A DNA stretch of 64,000 nt from Winkia neuii (GCF_029011175.1 NZ_CP118946.1:1798001-1862000); one strand, 5' to 3'; positions 26,824-36,139 are shown, counted from the stretch's first letter. The notes: generated by a model not told the origin, from the sequence alone. Numbers and translations are program-made.

Positions 26824-28667
26824 TATTCGTCCTCCTGAATTTTTGGCATTAGCTTCGTTTCTGAAGTGCCCGCATCCGTCACGTCGATTGTTTTATTCGC
26901 GGGCGGGGCAGCCTCTGCTTTAACGGTACCGGCCTCACCCTTCTGTAGCGCAGGTGAGTCCTCTTGCTGGGCAGTGCCCTCTACCTCTTCATTGTGGGGC
27001 CCAGAGAACAGCTGTTGGCCGCGCTCTTCAGCCTCGGGACTGCCCGAGAACATGCGATCCGACATGGTGGTTTCCATTTCCGGCGCGACGGTTTGGGCAT
27101 CGCGTTCTTGCTGCTCCAAGACGGTAGCGAGCACCTGAGTTTGCGCCACATCTGGGGTGGTTTCCGCCGAGGGCGCATTCCGCTTCTTGCCGCGACGTTT
27201 GCTCCCGGGGTGCTCGCTAGCCTGCTTCGCTACAGCTACCGCAACGGCGGCGGCATCCTTGGGTGCAAGCGGCTGGGTGGGCAGGATCGAAGTTTCCTGA
27301 CCGGTGCGAGGCATGGCGATCCCGCGCGAGCGCAACGACCGCCGCTTGATCTGGCGCCGGGCCTTCTTTTTCGCCGCCTGCAAGCGGGCTTCGTGAATCG
27401 ACGAGGCAGCCTTGTCATTTCGCTGGTTCTTCTTTTGGCCTCTCTGCCCCTTCTGGTTCTTTTGGTTCTTCTGCCCGGGTTGCTTAGCGCGCCCCTCTCC
27501 CCGCGCCAGCACCTGCTTGATCGCTTCGGCCGTATCCAGTTTGTCTATTTGCATGTCCGAGGCCGTATCCGCATCCGTGCGGGAAATTTGGGCTAGCTCC
27601 TGCGCCAGGTGGGCGACGCGTTCTTCAGAAACGTCCTGGTTGATCTGCTGGACCACCTGTTGCACCCACCGGTGCCGCGGCAGCGCGTAGGGGGCATTGG
27701 ACACCAGCCAGGCGTAGAGGCGTTCGCGCAGGTAGCAGCGCAAATCCCAGAGCTTTCCAGAGTTTTCAGCGCTGACCACAATGCGCACGGTCATGTACCG
27801 TTCATTCGAAGCAGACACTTGCACGGAGGCAGAGCGGCCGTCCCACAGGTCTGAAGACGAAAGTAGGCGGTCGGCCTCGGCGCGAATCTGCGAAACGGGG
27901 GCAGACCAGTCCAGAGACAGCTCCACAGCACCGAGCAGTTGTGGGGTTTGGCGAGTCAGGTTCTGGAACGGCTGCTGGGTGAACGAGGTGGAAGGCACGA
28001 TCATGCGGCGGTCATCCCACAGCAGAACTACCACATAGGTAAGAGTTATCTCCTCAATAGTTCCCTGCAATTCAGCGCCATCCAGCCCCTTAATCATGAC
28101 CACATCGCCCACGCGAATCGCATCCGCAAACGCCACCTGCAACCCGGCGAACATATTCGCCAAAGTGGACTGAGCAGCAAGACCGGCAATCAACGAAGCA
28201 ATGCCGGCGGAGGCAAGGACTGAAGCCATCGCCGCCCTCGCAGCAGGATAGGTGAGTGCCATTCCGATAATGGTCAGCACGATTATTACTGCCTGTAATA
28301 CGCGCCGGAGCACCTGGGCTTGTGTCTCGATGCGGCGGGCCTTGCGATCGTGCCGCTCCTTTTGCCTGGCAGTTACGTCCTCGATCACCCCGGCTGCCGC
28401 GAACGCCAACCAGCCGATGCCCGCATAGCCCAACAGAAGTACGGCGTGCTTTGCGGCGGGCACCCACGAGGCGGCTGAATCCGACGGGTCGAAGGCATAG
28501 GACAGCCCAAGGTGGGCGCCGAACACCGCACAGGTGAAATAGGCGGGAACGATAATCCGGTTCTTTACCAGCCGCACAAAACGCTGCCTATGAGCCACCA
28601 CACCAATAATCAAGTGCAAAAGGAACATCAGCGCAATCCCGATGCCCGCCCCAATGGCCGCCCACAT
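26823..28667 (-). CDS. MscS family mechanosensitive ion channel
   Basis: 614 residues. Membrane helices fill about residues 5-30, 40-65, 75-95, 125-150 and 155-180. The pore helix is SVLASAGIASLIAGLAAQSTLANMFAG, and the MscS beta domain starts GDVVMIKGLDGAELQGTIEEITLTY. After residue about 340 there is a long charged C-terminus rich in Lys, Gln and Glu (KQPGQKNQKNQKGQRGQKKN), unlike the compact E. coli MscS. The ATG overlaps the TAA of a small upstream frame (TAATG). First full gene of the mscS-msrB-EEP operon. Confidence 0.92.
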   Translation of the reverse strand: MWAAIGAGIGIALMFLLHLIIGVVAHRQRFVRLVKNRIIVPAYFTCAVFGAHLGLSYAFDPSDSAASWVPAAKHAVLLLGYAGIGWLAFAAAGVIEDVTARQKERHDRKARRIETQAQVLRRVLQAVIIVLTIIGMALTYPAARAAMASVLASAGIASLIAGLAAQSTLANMFAGLQVAFADAIRVGDVVMIKGLDGAELQGTIEEITLTYVVVLLWDDRRMIVPSTSFTQQPFQNLTRQTPQLLGAVELSLDWSAPVSQIRAEADRLLSSSDLWDGRSASVQVSASNERYMTVRIVVSAENSGKLWDLRCYLRERLYAWLVSNAPYALPRHRWVQQVVQQINQDVSEERVAHLAQELAQISRTDADTASDMQIDKLDTAEAIKQVLARGEGRAKQPGQKNQKNQKGQRGQKKNQRNDKAASSIHEARLQAAKKKARRQIKRRSLRSRGIAMPRTGQETSILPTQPLAPKDAAAVAVAVAKQASEHPGSKRRGKKRNAPSAETTPDVAQTQVLATVLEQQERDAQTVAPEMETTMSDRMFSGSPEAEERGQQLFSGPHNEEVEGTAQQEDSPALQKGEAGTVKAEAAPPANKTIDVTDAGTSETKLMPKIQEDE

Positions 28668-28915
28668 TAAAGATTCAAAATGTCGACCGTGCCCTGGGTG
28701 GCCTTGTCGACCGTTTTAGATATGTCCTCGGTGGACGGTAGCGAGCCCGATTCAGACGGACTAGGCGATGGCGAGGGCGAATCAGCTGCTGGCAGCAACA
28801 CCCATTGCGCCTGGTGAAACACGGAGTTAGCGCCCGCAAAAGCGCGGGCGACCACAGAGCAGATCATGTATTCCAGGCTAGTCGAGTGGACACAATTAGG
28901 CCTGATGAATCCCAA
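28667..28915 (-). CDS. Small frame coupled to the MscS gene
   Basis: 82 residues. The second half has a Ser/Pro run SPSPSPSPSE and STEDISKTVDKATQGTVDILNL, which looks like the short extracytoplasmic segment preceding the first helix in actinobacterial MscS proteins. It ends in TAATG with the channel gene, one frame off. Either a separate coupled small protein, or the true N-terminus of the channel separated by a frameshift. Start codon uncertain. Confidence 0.4.
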   Translation of the reverse strand: MGFIRPNCVHSTSLEYMICSVVARAFAGANSVFHQAQWVLLPAADSPSPSPSPSESGSLPSTEDISKTVDKATQGTVDILNL

Positions 28916-29070
28916 TTAAGACGTGTAATCTTGGCCGCCGTTTAAATTAAAACTGGACGGTGACCAGGCTCACGCCAAAACAATTTTGTGTTCGCAAAGG
29001 TTTTCCAGTAAGCTTTATCGAGTCCGAGGGAGACGGCGAAAGCCGAAACGCTCGGGAGCCAAATAAATAG
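28916..29070. other. Intergenic region upstream of the tRNA cluster
   Basis: 155 bp between the coupled small frame and tRNA-Glu. TTCGCAAAGG and AAGCTTTATC lie in the middle and may hold promoter elements for the tRNA cluster, but no consensus pair at proper spacing was found. Confidence 0.3.
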
Positions 29071-29143
<73 letters not shown>

Positions 29144-29191
29144 CGGTCGCCAAGGGCGACACAACTGAATATATTAGGCATTGCCTACCAT

Positions 29192-29265
29192 GGCCCTGTA
29201 GCGCAGTTGGTTAGCGCGCCGCCCTGTCACGGCGGAGGTCGCGGGTTCAAGTCCCGTCAGGGTCG
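29192..29265 (+). tRNA. tRNA-Asp(GTC)
   Basis: Acceptor GGCCCTG/CAGGGTC, anticodon loop CTGTCAC with anticodon GTC, T loop GGGTTCAAGTCCC, discriminator G as expected for tRNA-Asp. Confidence 0.96.
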
Positions 29266-29272
29266 CTGACAG

Positions 29273-29293
29273 ACCCGGGTTTCCCGGGTTTTT
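29273..29293 (+). terminator. Short hairpin with T run between tRNA-Asp and tRNA-Phe
   Basis: ACCCGGG-ttt-CCCGGGT followed by TTTT. A compact intrinsic terminator, which suggests that tRNA-Glu/Asp and tRNA-Phe are separate transcripts or partly attenuated. Confidence 0.75.
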
Positions 29294-29303
29294 GTCTAAG
29301 AAA

Positions 29304-29376
29304 GGCTCTGTAGCTCAGTTGGTAGAGCGTTCGACTGAAAATCGAAAGGTCACCGGATCGACGCCGGTCGGAGCCA
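29304..29376 (+). tRNA. tRNA-Phe(GAA)
   Basis: Acceptor GGCTCTG/CGGAGCC, D arm AGCTCAGTTGGTAGAGC, anticodon loop CTGAAAA with anticodon GAA. The T loop reads GGATCGACGCC, slightly unusual (ATCGACG rather than TTCGANN). Discriminator A. Confidence 0.94.
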
Positions 29377-29382
29377 CAGCCC

Positions 29383-29415
29383 AGAGGTCGCAACTTCAGT
29401 TGCGGCCTCTTTTTT
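29383..29415 (+). terminator. Terminator after tRNA-Phe
   Basis: AGAGGTCGCAACT and AGTTGCGGCCTCT pair apart from one T-G mismatch pair, followed by TTTTTT. Confidence 0.9.
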
Positions 29416-29624
29416 ATGCACGCGCTCACGCCCAGCCTTTGGGGCCGCGGCGCGTAACCCACGGGAAATCTGCCGCGAGCCTTGATCAACTTTCGCGAGA
29501 CATGGTGTTTTGTCGCAAGCCAAGGGCGAACACGCGCACGGTGGTGCTCTAGACCAAGGTTCGGTCGCAATAGTCCAGCCGCAGTAACAACCCAGCAACC
29601 AGCCGCCCTCGGCGTTAAGCGAAA

Positions 29625-29660
29625 AGCCCCTACCCGGGGGAAACCCTGCGGGTAGGGGCT
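29625..29660 (-). terminator. Terminator of the glycine-betaine operon
   Basis: Perfect 11-bp arms AGCCCCTACCC and GGGTAGGGGCT, with TTTTCGC following on the minus strand. A second GGCGGA...TCCGCC hairpin lies between it and the stop codon. Confidence 0.85.
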
Positions 29661-29696
29661 AAGGCGGAGACAATCCGCGTTTGTGCGGCTATCCGC

Positions 29697-31469
29697 CTAT
29701 TTGGCTGGTTCTTTGACCTTCAGCCGCTTGGCGAAGTCGGGGTTCTTTTCCATCCAGTCGCGAGTGTCCTGGACTAGGTTCTTCCCTTCCTTCTTGTTCA
29801 GCACGTAGTTTTCAAGCGAATACAGCTCTTCGTCTGAGACCTTCAGGTGCTTTAGCATGTCGGCAACTTCGGGGTAGTCCTTCGAGAAGTCGCCGCGGCC
29901 GAAGGAGTGGGCCTTTTCGGCTCCGCCTAGCGCGCCCTTCGGATCCTTCAGATCCTTGATGTCGAACGCGTCGTAGGCCCAGTGCGGGGACCAGAGGGTC
30001 ACCACTATGTCGTCGCCGGATTGCATGGCCCCCTTGAGGGCTCCCAGCATGGTCGCCGTCGACGAGATCTTGAAGTTCATATCCTCGAGCCCGTACTGCG
30101 GGATAACCTGGTTCTTAGTTACGCGCGTAAGGCCCGCACCTGCGTCGATGCCAATAATTTCGTTGTTGAACTTGTCCGCGTTGGCGGCTAGCTCATCCAG
30201 CGAATCGATGGGCGCGTCCTTGTTCACTGCAATGGTCAGCTTCGCATTGTCGTACCAAGCGCCAAAATCTTGAATCTGGTCGCCGTACTTTTCGGCGTAG
30301 TCCTTGTGGGTGGTGGGCAGCCAGCCGTCCATCAGCAGGTCGAAGTCGCCCTCGGCGAGGCCAGTAAAGATGACCCCCACCTCGGCGTCTTGCAGCTTCA
30401 CATTGTAGCCCTGCTCTTCGAGGGCGACCTTCATAGCGTTCGAAATGACTACGCCCTCGTCCCAACCGGAAGCCACACCAATGCGGATCGTCTTATCGGA
30501 ACCCGCGCTGCTACCGAAAGCGCCCACGGCAGTCCAGCCCAAAGCCAACGCCAGGGCCGCCAACAGCGCAGCCGGCTTTACGATGCGATCCAGAACAGAC
30601 TTGCCACCAACACCGTCGCCTGCCGCAGCCTTACGGCCAGCCCGCGAGCCGGTAACACGGTCTAAGAACATCGCCAAGATCACCACGGACAGGCCAGCTT
30701 CGGCGCCGAGAGACATGTTCACGCGGTTCAGCGCAGTCACTACATCTGCACCCAGGCCACCAGCACCAACCATGCCGGCGATTACAACCATCGACAAGGA
30801 CAGCATGATCACCTGGTTTACGCCACCCATAATGGTTTGGCGCGCCAGGGGCAGTTGCACTTGGAAAAGGACGCGACGCGGGGTGGCGCCAAAAGCGTAG
30901 GCCGCTTCGACTACCTCTTTGTCAACCTGTTTGATGCCCAGTTCGGTAAAGCGCACCGCCGGGGCAATAGCGAACAGGATCGTAGCCACAATGGCGGGCA
31001 CAACGCCCACCGAGAACAGCACGACGAACGGGATCAGGTAGACGAACGCTGGCATGGTCTGCAAGAAATCTAAGATTGGGCGCAGCACCGCCGAAACGCG
31101 TTTAGATCTGGCCGCCCAAATACCCAGCGGAATACCTATAAGGATAGCTATGGCTGAAGCCAGTATGACCAGCGCCAACGATTGCATAGCATTGTCCCAC
31201 TGATCCATGCCGTAGATCAGCATGAACCCTAGGAACGAGCCGAGGGCAAGCTTCCAGCCCTTCGCCCACCACCCAAGCAGGGTGAACACCAAGATCCACA
31301 CCCAAAATGGGGGCGTCAGCAAGATCGCCTGCAACACATCGTTAATACCCTGGAAGATAGTTGAGATCACGTTGAAGAAGCCAGACCAGGAAGCGATCAT
31401 CCAATCGACCGCGCCCGATACCCAGCCGCCCAACGGGATGCGGAAGGAATCAAGAACCATAGGCATCAT
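29697..31469 (-). CDS. Glycine betaine/proline ABC transporter: permease fused to substrate-binding domain
   Basis: 590 residues. Residues about 1-275 are a ProW/OpuAB permease with six helices and the EAA loop KEVVEAAYAFGATPRRVLFQVQLPLA. A further helix near 285-310 leads into an OpuAC-type binding domain starting DKTIRIGVASGWDEGVV, with the Trp-containing betaine cage residues in DGWLPTTHKDY, FGAWYDNAKL and TLWSPHWAYDAF. So the binding domain is tethered outside the membrane. Four bases overlap with the ATPase gene before it. Imports compatible solutes for osmoprotection. Confidence 0.93.
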   Translation of the reverse strand: MMPMVLDSFRIPLGGWVSGAVDWMIASWSGFFNVISTIFQGINDVLQAILLTPPFWVWILVFTLLGWWAKGWKLALGSFLGFMLIYGMDQWDNAMQSLALVILASAIAILIGIPLGIWAARSKRVSAVLRPILDFLQTMPAFVYLIPFVVLFSVGVVPAIVATILFAIAPAVRFTELGIKQVDKEVVEAAYAFGATPRRVLFQVQLPLARQTIMGGVNQVIMLSLSMVVIAGMVGAGGLGADVVTALNRVNMSLGAEAGLSVVILAMFLDRVTGSRAGRKAAAGDGVGGKSVLDRIVKPAALLAALALALGWTAVGAFGSSAGSDKTIRIGVASGWDEGVVISNAMKVALEEQGYNVKLQDAEVGVIFTGLAEGDFDLLMDGWLPTTHKDYAEKYGDQIQDFGAWYDNAKLTIAVNKDAPIDSLDELAANADKFNNEIIGIDAGAGLTRVTKNQVIPQYGLEDMNFKISSTATMLGALKGAMQSGDDIVVTLWSPHWAYDAFDIKDLKDPKGALGGAEKAHSFGRGDFSKDYPEVADMLKHLKVSDEELYSLENYVLNKKEGKNLVQDTRDWMEKNPDFAKRLKVKEPAK

Positions 31470-32908
31470 TCGGCATCACCTTCCTGAACAGTAGAACCCG
31501 CAGCCGGGCCAGAACCACGCCCCGCCTTGTTTTCGGGAGCGGCGGAAGCGGTGTCGGAGGCTGGCGCTACGCCCTCGCGCGCGCTGCTTCGACCACCGTC
31601 AACGGTGGCGTTTTTGGGGCCCTCACTGGCACTGCTGCTGGCACTGGCACCCGACCCTTCTTGCGTGGGCGAACTAGACTGATCCACCTTTGGAATAGAG
31701 CCGGTAGAAACAGGAGTGACCTCGTTTCCGCTGCCCTCGCCAAGGGCGCGCAGTAGGGCCACACGGCCGATTATCCCCTCTAAGCGGCCGTCCTTAGAAA
31801 CAACGGGCACGGGGATCGGCTTGGAAGCGGACGGCAAAATGATTTCCGAAAGCGGAGTGTCCGCCGAAATACCCGGGTGCGAATAGTGCACCAGGTCCCG
31901 GATCGTGTCCAGGTTAGGATTCTTGCTGAGGGCGTCAGCGATTTCGTCGCCCTCGACATACCCGTGCAGGCGCCTGTCGCCAGAGGCTGTAACCCAGCCG
32001 CCTTGCAAATCGGTTTCCTCGAGCTTGCGCAAAACCACCCTGGGGCCATCGTTTAGATATATGCGCATCACGGGGCGGCGCATAATCGAAGAGGCCGTAA
32101 TAACGCGCGAACGATCAACATCCTGCACAAATTTGGCCACGTAGTCGTTGGCCGGATTCGTAAGAATCTCTTCGGCTGTACCAACCTGAACAATCTGGCC
32201 GTTGCGCATAACCGCAATGCGATTGCCAAGCAGCATGGCTTCGTTCAAATCGTGAGTAATAAAAATAATGGTCCGCTTGGAGCGCGCCTGAATTTCTAGC
32301 AGCAGCTCCTGCATATCGCGGCGAATAAGGGGGTCGAGGGCGGAGAACGCTTCGTCCATTAACAAAATGTCGCCCTCGGCGCACAACGCGCGAGCCAAAC
32401 CCACACGCTGTTGCATGCCGCCAGAAAGCTGCGAGGGGTAGGAATCCTCGCGCCCTTCGAGGCCGGCTACTTGCAGTTCGTGGCGGGCTTTCGCCTCGCG
32501 CTCTTCTTTGCTGACACCCGCAATTTCGAGCGGGTAGGCAGCATTTTCTAAGACTGTTCTATGGGGAAGTAATGCGAAATGCTGAAAAACCATCGACATG
32601 GATTGCTGGCGCACCTTGCGCAGCTCAGCTGGCTTCAGCTTGGTAATGTCAGTGCCTTTAATTTTCACAGTGCCCGCTGTTGCGGGGCCGAGGGCATTTA
32701 GTGTTCGCAGTAAAGTCGATTTGCCCGAGCCTGACAGGCCCATGACAACAAATATTTCGCCCTCTTTTACGTCGAAAGAAACATCGTTCACAGCTACCGT
32801 GGCGCCTTTTATCGATTTAGGATCGACGCCGTCTTTGAGCTTTTGAACTACTTGCTTTTTGTCCCTTCCAAAGATCTTATAAACATGGTCGCATTCGAGG
32901 ATGTTCAT
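31466..32908 (-). CDS. Glycine betaine/proline ABC transporter ATP-binding protein with CBS domains (OpuAA/ProV type)
   Basis: 480 residues. Walker A GLSGSGKST, signature LSGGMQQRVGLARAL, Walker B ILLMDEAFSALDP and H-loop ITHDLNEAMLLGN. Two CBS motifs follow at about residues 280-400; in OpuA these sense ionic strength. The last 70 residues are Ser/Gly/Ala-rich and low complexity. It overlaps the fused permease gene, so only two proteins make the whole importer. Starts at 32908 with AAGGGAAAC upstream. Confidence 0.94.
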   Translation of the reverse strand: MNILECDHVYKIFGRDKKQVVQKLKDGVDPKSIKGATVAVNDVSFDVKEGEIFVVMGLSGSGKSTLLRTLNALGPATAGTVKIKGTDITKLKPAELRKVRQQSMSMVFQHFALLPHRTVLENAAYPLEIAGVSKEEREAKARHELQVAGLEGREDSYPSQLSGGMQQRVGLARALCAEGDILLMDEAFSALDPLIRRDMQELLLEIQARSKRTIIFITHDLNEAMLLGNRIAVMRNGQIVQVGTAEEILTNPANDYVAKFVQDVDRSRVITASSIMRRPVMRIYLNDGPRVVLRKLEETDLQGGWVTASGDRRLHGYVEGDEIADALSKNPNLDTIRDLVHYSHPGISADTPLSEIILPSASKPIPVPVVSKDGRLEGIIGRVALLRALGEGSGNEVTPVSTGSIPKVDQSSSPTQEGSGASASSSASEGPKNATVDGGRSSAREGVAPASDTASAAPENKAGRGSGPAAGSTVQEGDAE

Positions 32909-33388
32909 GTTTCCCTTCGGGGTGCGTGCAGGGGCTAAAGATCGCTAATCTTTCGCGGCCTGCAATGTGTTCAGTTATAGCTGGAATCGGCGATAAAACA
33001 CCTTCTTTAGGGTTCGGGGAAATGGCGCACATTCGCACGCCCACAATTTCATGCGGACAAGAATGATCCACACTTACTGTCTCAGAAAGGACATAACGTT
33101 TCAAGAGAAGGGCCCCATATATGGGCGAGTATCGGTACTATACTGCAGATTTCGCGGAGAAAGCTCCGGGGGCGCTACGTTAGTTTGACAGTGCGGATTT
33201 ACAGACTTTGCCAAGAGCACGGCCAGCCCAGGCAGATGGCGGAAACCAGGTCCGTCTTGCCGCGCTGTCCATATTGGTGTTCACGCCCCTCGAAGTAGCA
33301 ACAGCATCCGTCGGGAGCGCCTTCGACATGCTCAACCGAACTAAGAACGTCATTTACTTCGTCTTAGCCATCCTAATCTCTAAATCGT
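32909..33388. other. Intergenic region with decayed sequence upstream of a truncated ABC gene
   Basis: 480 bp. The first half is the promoter region of the glycine-betaine operon. The second half holds a short plus-strand frame (33208-33390) with one hydrophobic stretch, LAALSILVFTPLEVATASVG, without start signals. It looks like debris from a membrane gene next to the truncated ABC ATPase. Confidence 0.4.
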
Positions 33389-33841
33389 GAGTTTCAATAT
33401 AACCCGGTGGACTCCATGACAGCAGCGGAAAATGTCAAGCTGGGCTTGCGTTTCGTTTCTAAGAAATTAGCAAAATCAGAACTAGATAACTTGTTCGAGA
33501 AGTTTGGCTTGTCCAAGCGAAAGAACTACTACCCTGCCCAGCTCTCAGGGGGACAACGCCAACGGGTAGCAATAATTAGAGCTCTAGCAGTGAAGCCTCA
33601 CGTAATTTTTGCCGACGAACCAACAGGGGCTTTGGATTCTAAATCCAGTGCCCTAGTAATAGATGAACTTTCTAAGCTTGGGCGCCAAGGCACCGCGGTT
33701 GTCATGGTGACCCACGATCTGGATGTGGCAGCTCAGGCGCAGCGGGCCGTTGTGCTACGCGATGGGGAATTAGTGGAAAATGTTTCCCATCCGACGCGGG
33801 AACAATTATTCCTAAGTTCAAGGGGCCAAGCCCAAGTTTAG
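33389..33841 (+). pseudogene. Truncated ABC transporter ATPase (MacB/LolD-like), N-terminus lost
   Basis: About 150 residues remain. The frame reads FQYNPVDSMTAAENVKLGL, i.e. it begins at the Q-loop, then has signature LSGGQRQRVAIIRAL, Walker B VIFADEPTGALDS and H-loop VMVTHDLDVAAQAQ. Walker A and the first 80 residues are missing. A GTG (33407) could start translation, but no ATP-binding P-loop would be made. No permease partner follows. Likely a remnant left by recombination at the edge of the helicase/CRISPR region. Confidence 0.85.
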
Positions 33842-33931
33842 GGGGGCGAGCCCAGCCGCCCTCGCACTAAAGAAACTAACACCGCGGCCACCACGCCACC
33901 GCCATCAGCTGTCAGGGGCAGGTGGCACAAT

Positions 33932-36139
33932 GTGGGTATGCCTATCCAGATGACTGACGATTTTGTCCGCGCGCTCGACCTGTTGCGTCAAGGCCGGTCA
34001 CTGTTCATCACTGGCAATGCTGGAACAGGCAAATCCACTCTAATACGGCATTTCGTCCAACAGACCACAAAGAACGTGGTGGTAGCCGCACCTACGGGGG
34101 TGGCAGCGCTGAACGTGAACGGTTACACCCTGCACAGGCTTTTTTCGTTCGCCCCCTCTACTACGGTCGACGAGGTGCGCATGGGGCAGGCGGCGCCAGG
34201 CAGGTTCGCGGGGCTGATTTCGCAGCTCGACACTCTGATTATCGACGAAGCTTCCATGGTGCGGGCCGATCTGTTCGACATGGTGTGTTACTCGTTAGAA
34301 CGATACGGGCCCAACCCCGGTTCACCACTGGGCGGGGTGCAGGTGGTGCTCGTAGGCGACCTGTATCAACTGCCGCCGGTAGTTACTACCGCCGAAGAAG
34401 CATATTTTTCTGAGGCCTACTCCAGCCCCTACTTTTTCTCGGCAGCTCACTATTTCCCGGAGCGCTTCCCCACAGTACAGCTCACCCACCAGTTCCGCCA
34501 AGCAGGGGATTCAAACCTTGCCTCCCTGCTGGGCGAACTGCGTTCAGGGGACGTCAACGAGCAGGTTATGTCCGCTTTGAACGCACGCGTCGACCCTGAT
34601 TTTGAACCACCCAAAGGCGAATTTTGGCTTACCATCGCAACCACCAACAGGGTAGTGAGGGCGCGCAACCGCCGCCGCCTGGACGCCCTCGACGGGCAGT
34701 TGCACACCCATTTTGCTGCCCGTAGCGGCGACACGAAACGCTTCGAAGCTCCCACCGAGGACAAGCTGGAGTTCAAGGTTGGCGCCCAGGTGATGCTGCT
34801 CAATAATGATGCGGCTGGCAGGTGGGTTAACGGCTCACTGGGGGTGGTCGAATCCGTGGCCTTCCCCGAAGGGGATATTGAGGTGCAGGTGCGGCTGCGC
34901 AGTGGGAATGTTGTGTCCGTCGGTGTGCACACGTGGGAGGTGACGCGTCCGGCGCTTTCGGCAGGTTCGCTCACTAACCAGGTGGTGGGCACATTCACGC
35001 AGCTGCCGTTCAAGCTTGCCTGGGCCGTCACCATCCACAAGTCGCAAGGGCAAACCCTAGAGCACGCCCTAATTGATCTGTCCGGGGGGATTTTTGCTCC
35101 CGGTCAGCTCTACGTGGCCCTGTCTAGGTGCAAGTCCCTGAAGGGAATCGTTTTGCGCCGGCATATTCGCCCTCGGGACGTGAAAGTGGACCAGCGGGTG
35201 CGCGAGTTCTTAGCGGATCGCCTTGGAAAGCGCACCCAGGAGCGCACGTTTTTGGGGGCGCTGTTTTGTGGCCGCAAGGACGGGTTCCAGCGCCCGCTCG
35301 AGGTTGCTATTTTGCGTGAGGACGGGTGGGCGTTCACGTCACTTGTGAACCCCACGCGGGATGTGGGCGACGCGGCTGAACGCTATGGTGTGAGTGCCGC
35401 AGATTTACAGTTGGCGCCCACCCTGGCACAGCTTTGGCCCGCGATTGAGCCGATAATTGAGGGCACGGGCGTGGTCACGGCCAACGCCCGCCACGCGCTG
35501 AAGGTGTTCGATGACGAGTTGAAGCGGACGGGGATTGTGGCTCCGCTAAAGCATTTTGCCCTCGCGCAGGTTAAGGGGAACGCGCATGCGGACACCGCCT
35601 TCGAAGTGGCGTCGTTGGCTGCGTCGGCTACCGTAGAGGGCGACTTGTACGCCTACCAGCCAGCCACCACCAGCGTTTCGGGTTGGGCGCTGCCGCGCGG
35701 GGCCGGCAAGATCGTGCCTTTCGGTTACGTGGAAGTGGTGGCAAAAATGTTGCAGGAGCGGCTCCAGAACATGGATCTGACCGCCGAATCTTGCCAAATA
35801 GTCGACCGTTTCAATATCGAATACGACCAGCATGTGCACTACCGTTACGCCGGATTACAAATGCCGTTGGCGGACCTGCTAAAGCAGGGAACCCGGGTTT
35901 GTTTCACGGGCACCGCCTACGACGGCAACAAAACCTACGAGCGTTCAGACATGGAACTCCTCGCTGTATCAGTCGGGCTGGAAGTAAAATCGTCAGTAAC
36001 CAAAACCCGCTGCGACCTGCTGATCGCTGCAGACACATCCAGCATGTCAGTGAAAGCCCGCAAGGCACGCACGTTAGGCAAACCAATCTACAGTGCCACC
36101 GAATTCCTCACCTGGGCCAAAGTCCAAGGCGAAATCTAG
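33932..36139 (+). CDS. PIF1/RecD2-like superfamily 1B helicase fused to an exonuclease-like region and a BRCT domain
   Basis: 735 residues. Residues 1-435 are an SF1B helicase: Walker A GNAGTGKSTLIRHF, motif Ia APTGVAALNVNGYTLHRLF, Walker B LIIDEASMV, VLVGDLYQLPPV, LTHQFRQ, AVTIHKSQGQTLEHALIDL and YVALSRC. Residues about 455-530 resemble a DnaQ-type exonuclease (REDGWAFTSLVNPTRDVGD, YGVSAADL, VVTANARHALKVFDDEL), but the DxE metal site is absent. Residues about 650-730 form a BRCT domain (GTRVCFTGTAYDGNK to SATEFLTWAK). GTG start at 33932; ATG at 33938 is an alternative. Probably acts at DNA structures or breaks. Confidence 0.88.
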   Translation: MGMPIQMTDDFVRALDLLRQGRSLFITGNAGTGKSTLIRHFVQQTTKNVVVAAPTGVAALNVNGYTLHRLFSFAPSTTVDEVRMGQAAPGRFAGLISQLDTLIIDEASMVRADLFDMVCYSLERYGPNPGSPLGGVQVVLVGDLYQLPPVVTTAEEAYFSEAYSSPYFFSAAHYFPERFPTVQLTHQFRQAGDSNLASLLGELRSGDVNEQVMSALNARVDPDFEPPKGEFWLTIATTNRVVRARNRRRLDALDGQLHTHFAARSGDTKRFEAPTEDKLEFKVGAQVMLLNNDAAGRWVNGSLGVVESVAFPEGDIEVQVRLRSGNVVSVGVHTWEVTRPALSAGSLTNQVVGTFTQLPFKLAWAVTIHKSQGQTLEHALIDLSGGIFAPGQLYVALSRCKSLKGIVLRRHIRPRDVKVDQRVREFLADRLGKRTQERTFLGALFCGRKDGFQRPLEVAILREDGWAFTSLVNPTRDVGDAAERYGVSAADLQLAPTLAQLWPAIEPIIEGTGVVTANARHALKVFDDELKRTGIVAPLKHFALAQVKGNAHADTAFEVASLAASATVEGDLYAYQPATTSVSGWALPRGAGKIVPFGYVEVVAKMLQERLQNMDLTAESCQIVDRFNIEYDQHVHYRYAGLQMPLADLLKQGTRVCFTGTAYDGNKTYERSDMELLAVSVGLEVKSSVTKTRCDLLIAADTSSMSVKARKARTLGKPIYSATEFLTWAKVQGEI

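Noticed and set aside
32877-33104. Minus-strand frame upstream of the betaine ATPase
   Set aside because: It overlaps the ATPase start region and has no features; more likely promoter DNA.
33389-33841. The ABC ATPase fragment as a functional gene
   Set aside because: Walker A and the first third are missing, and there is no permease beside it.
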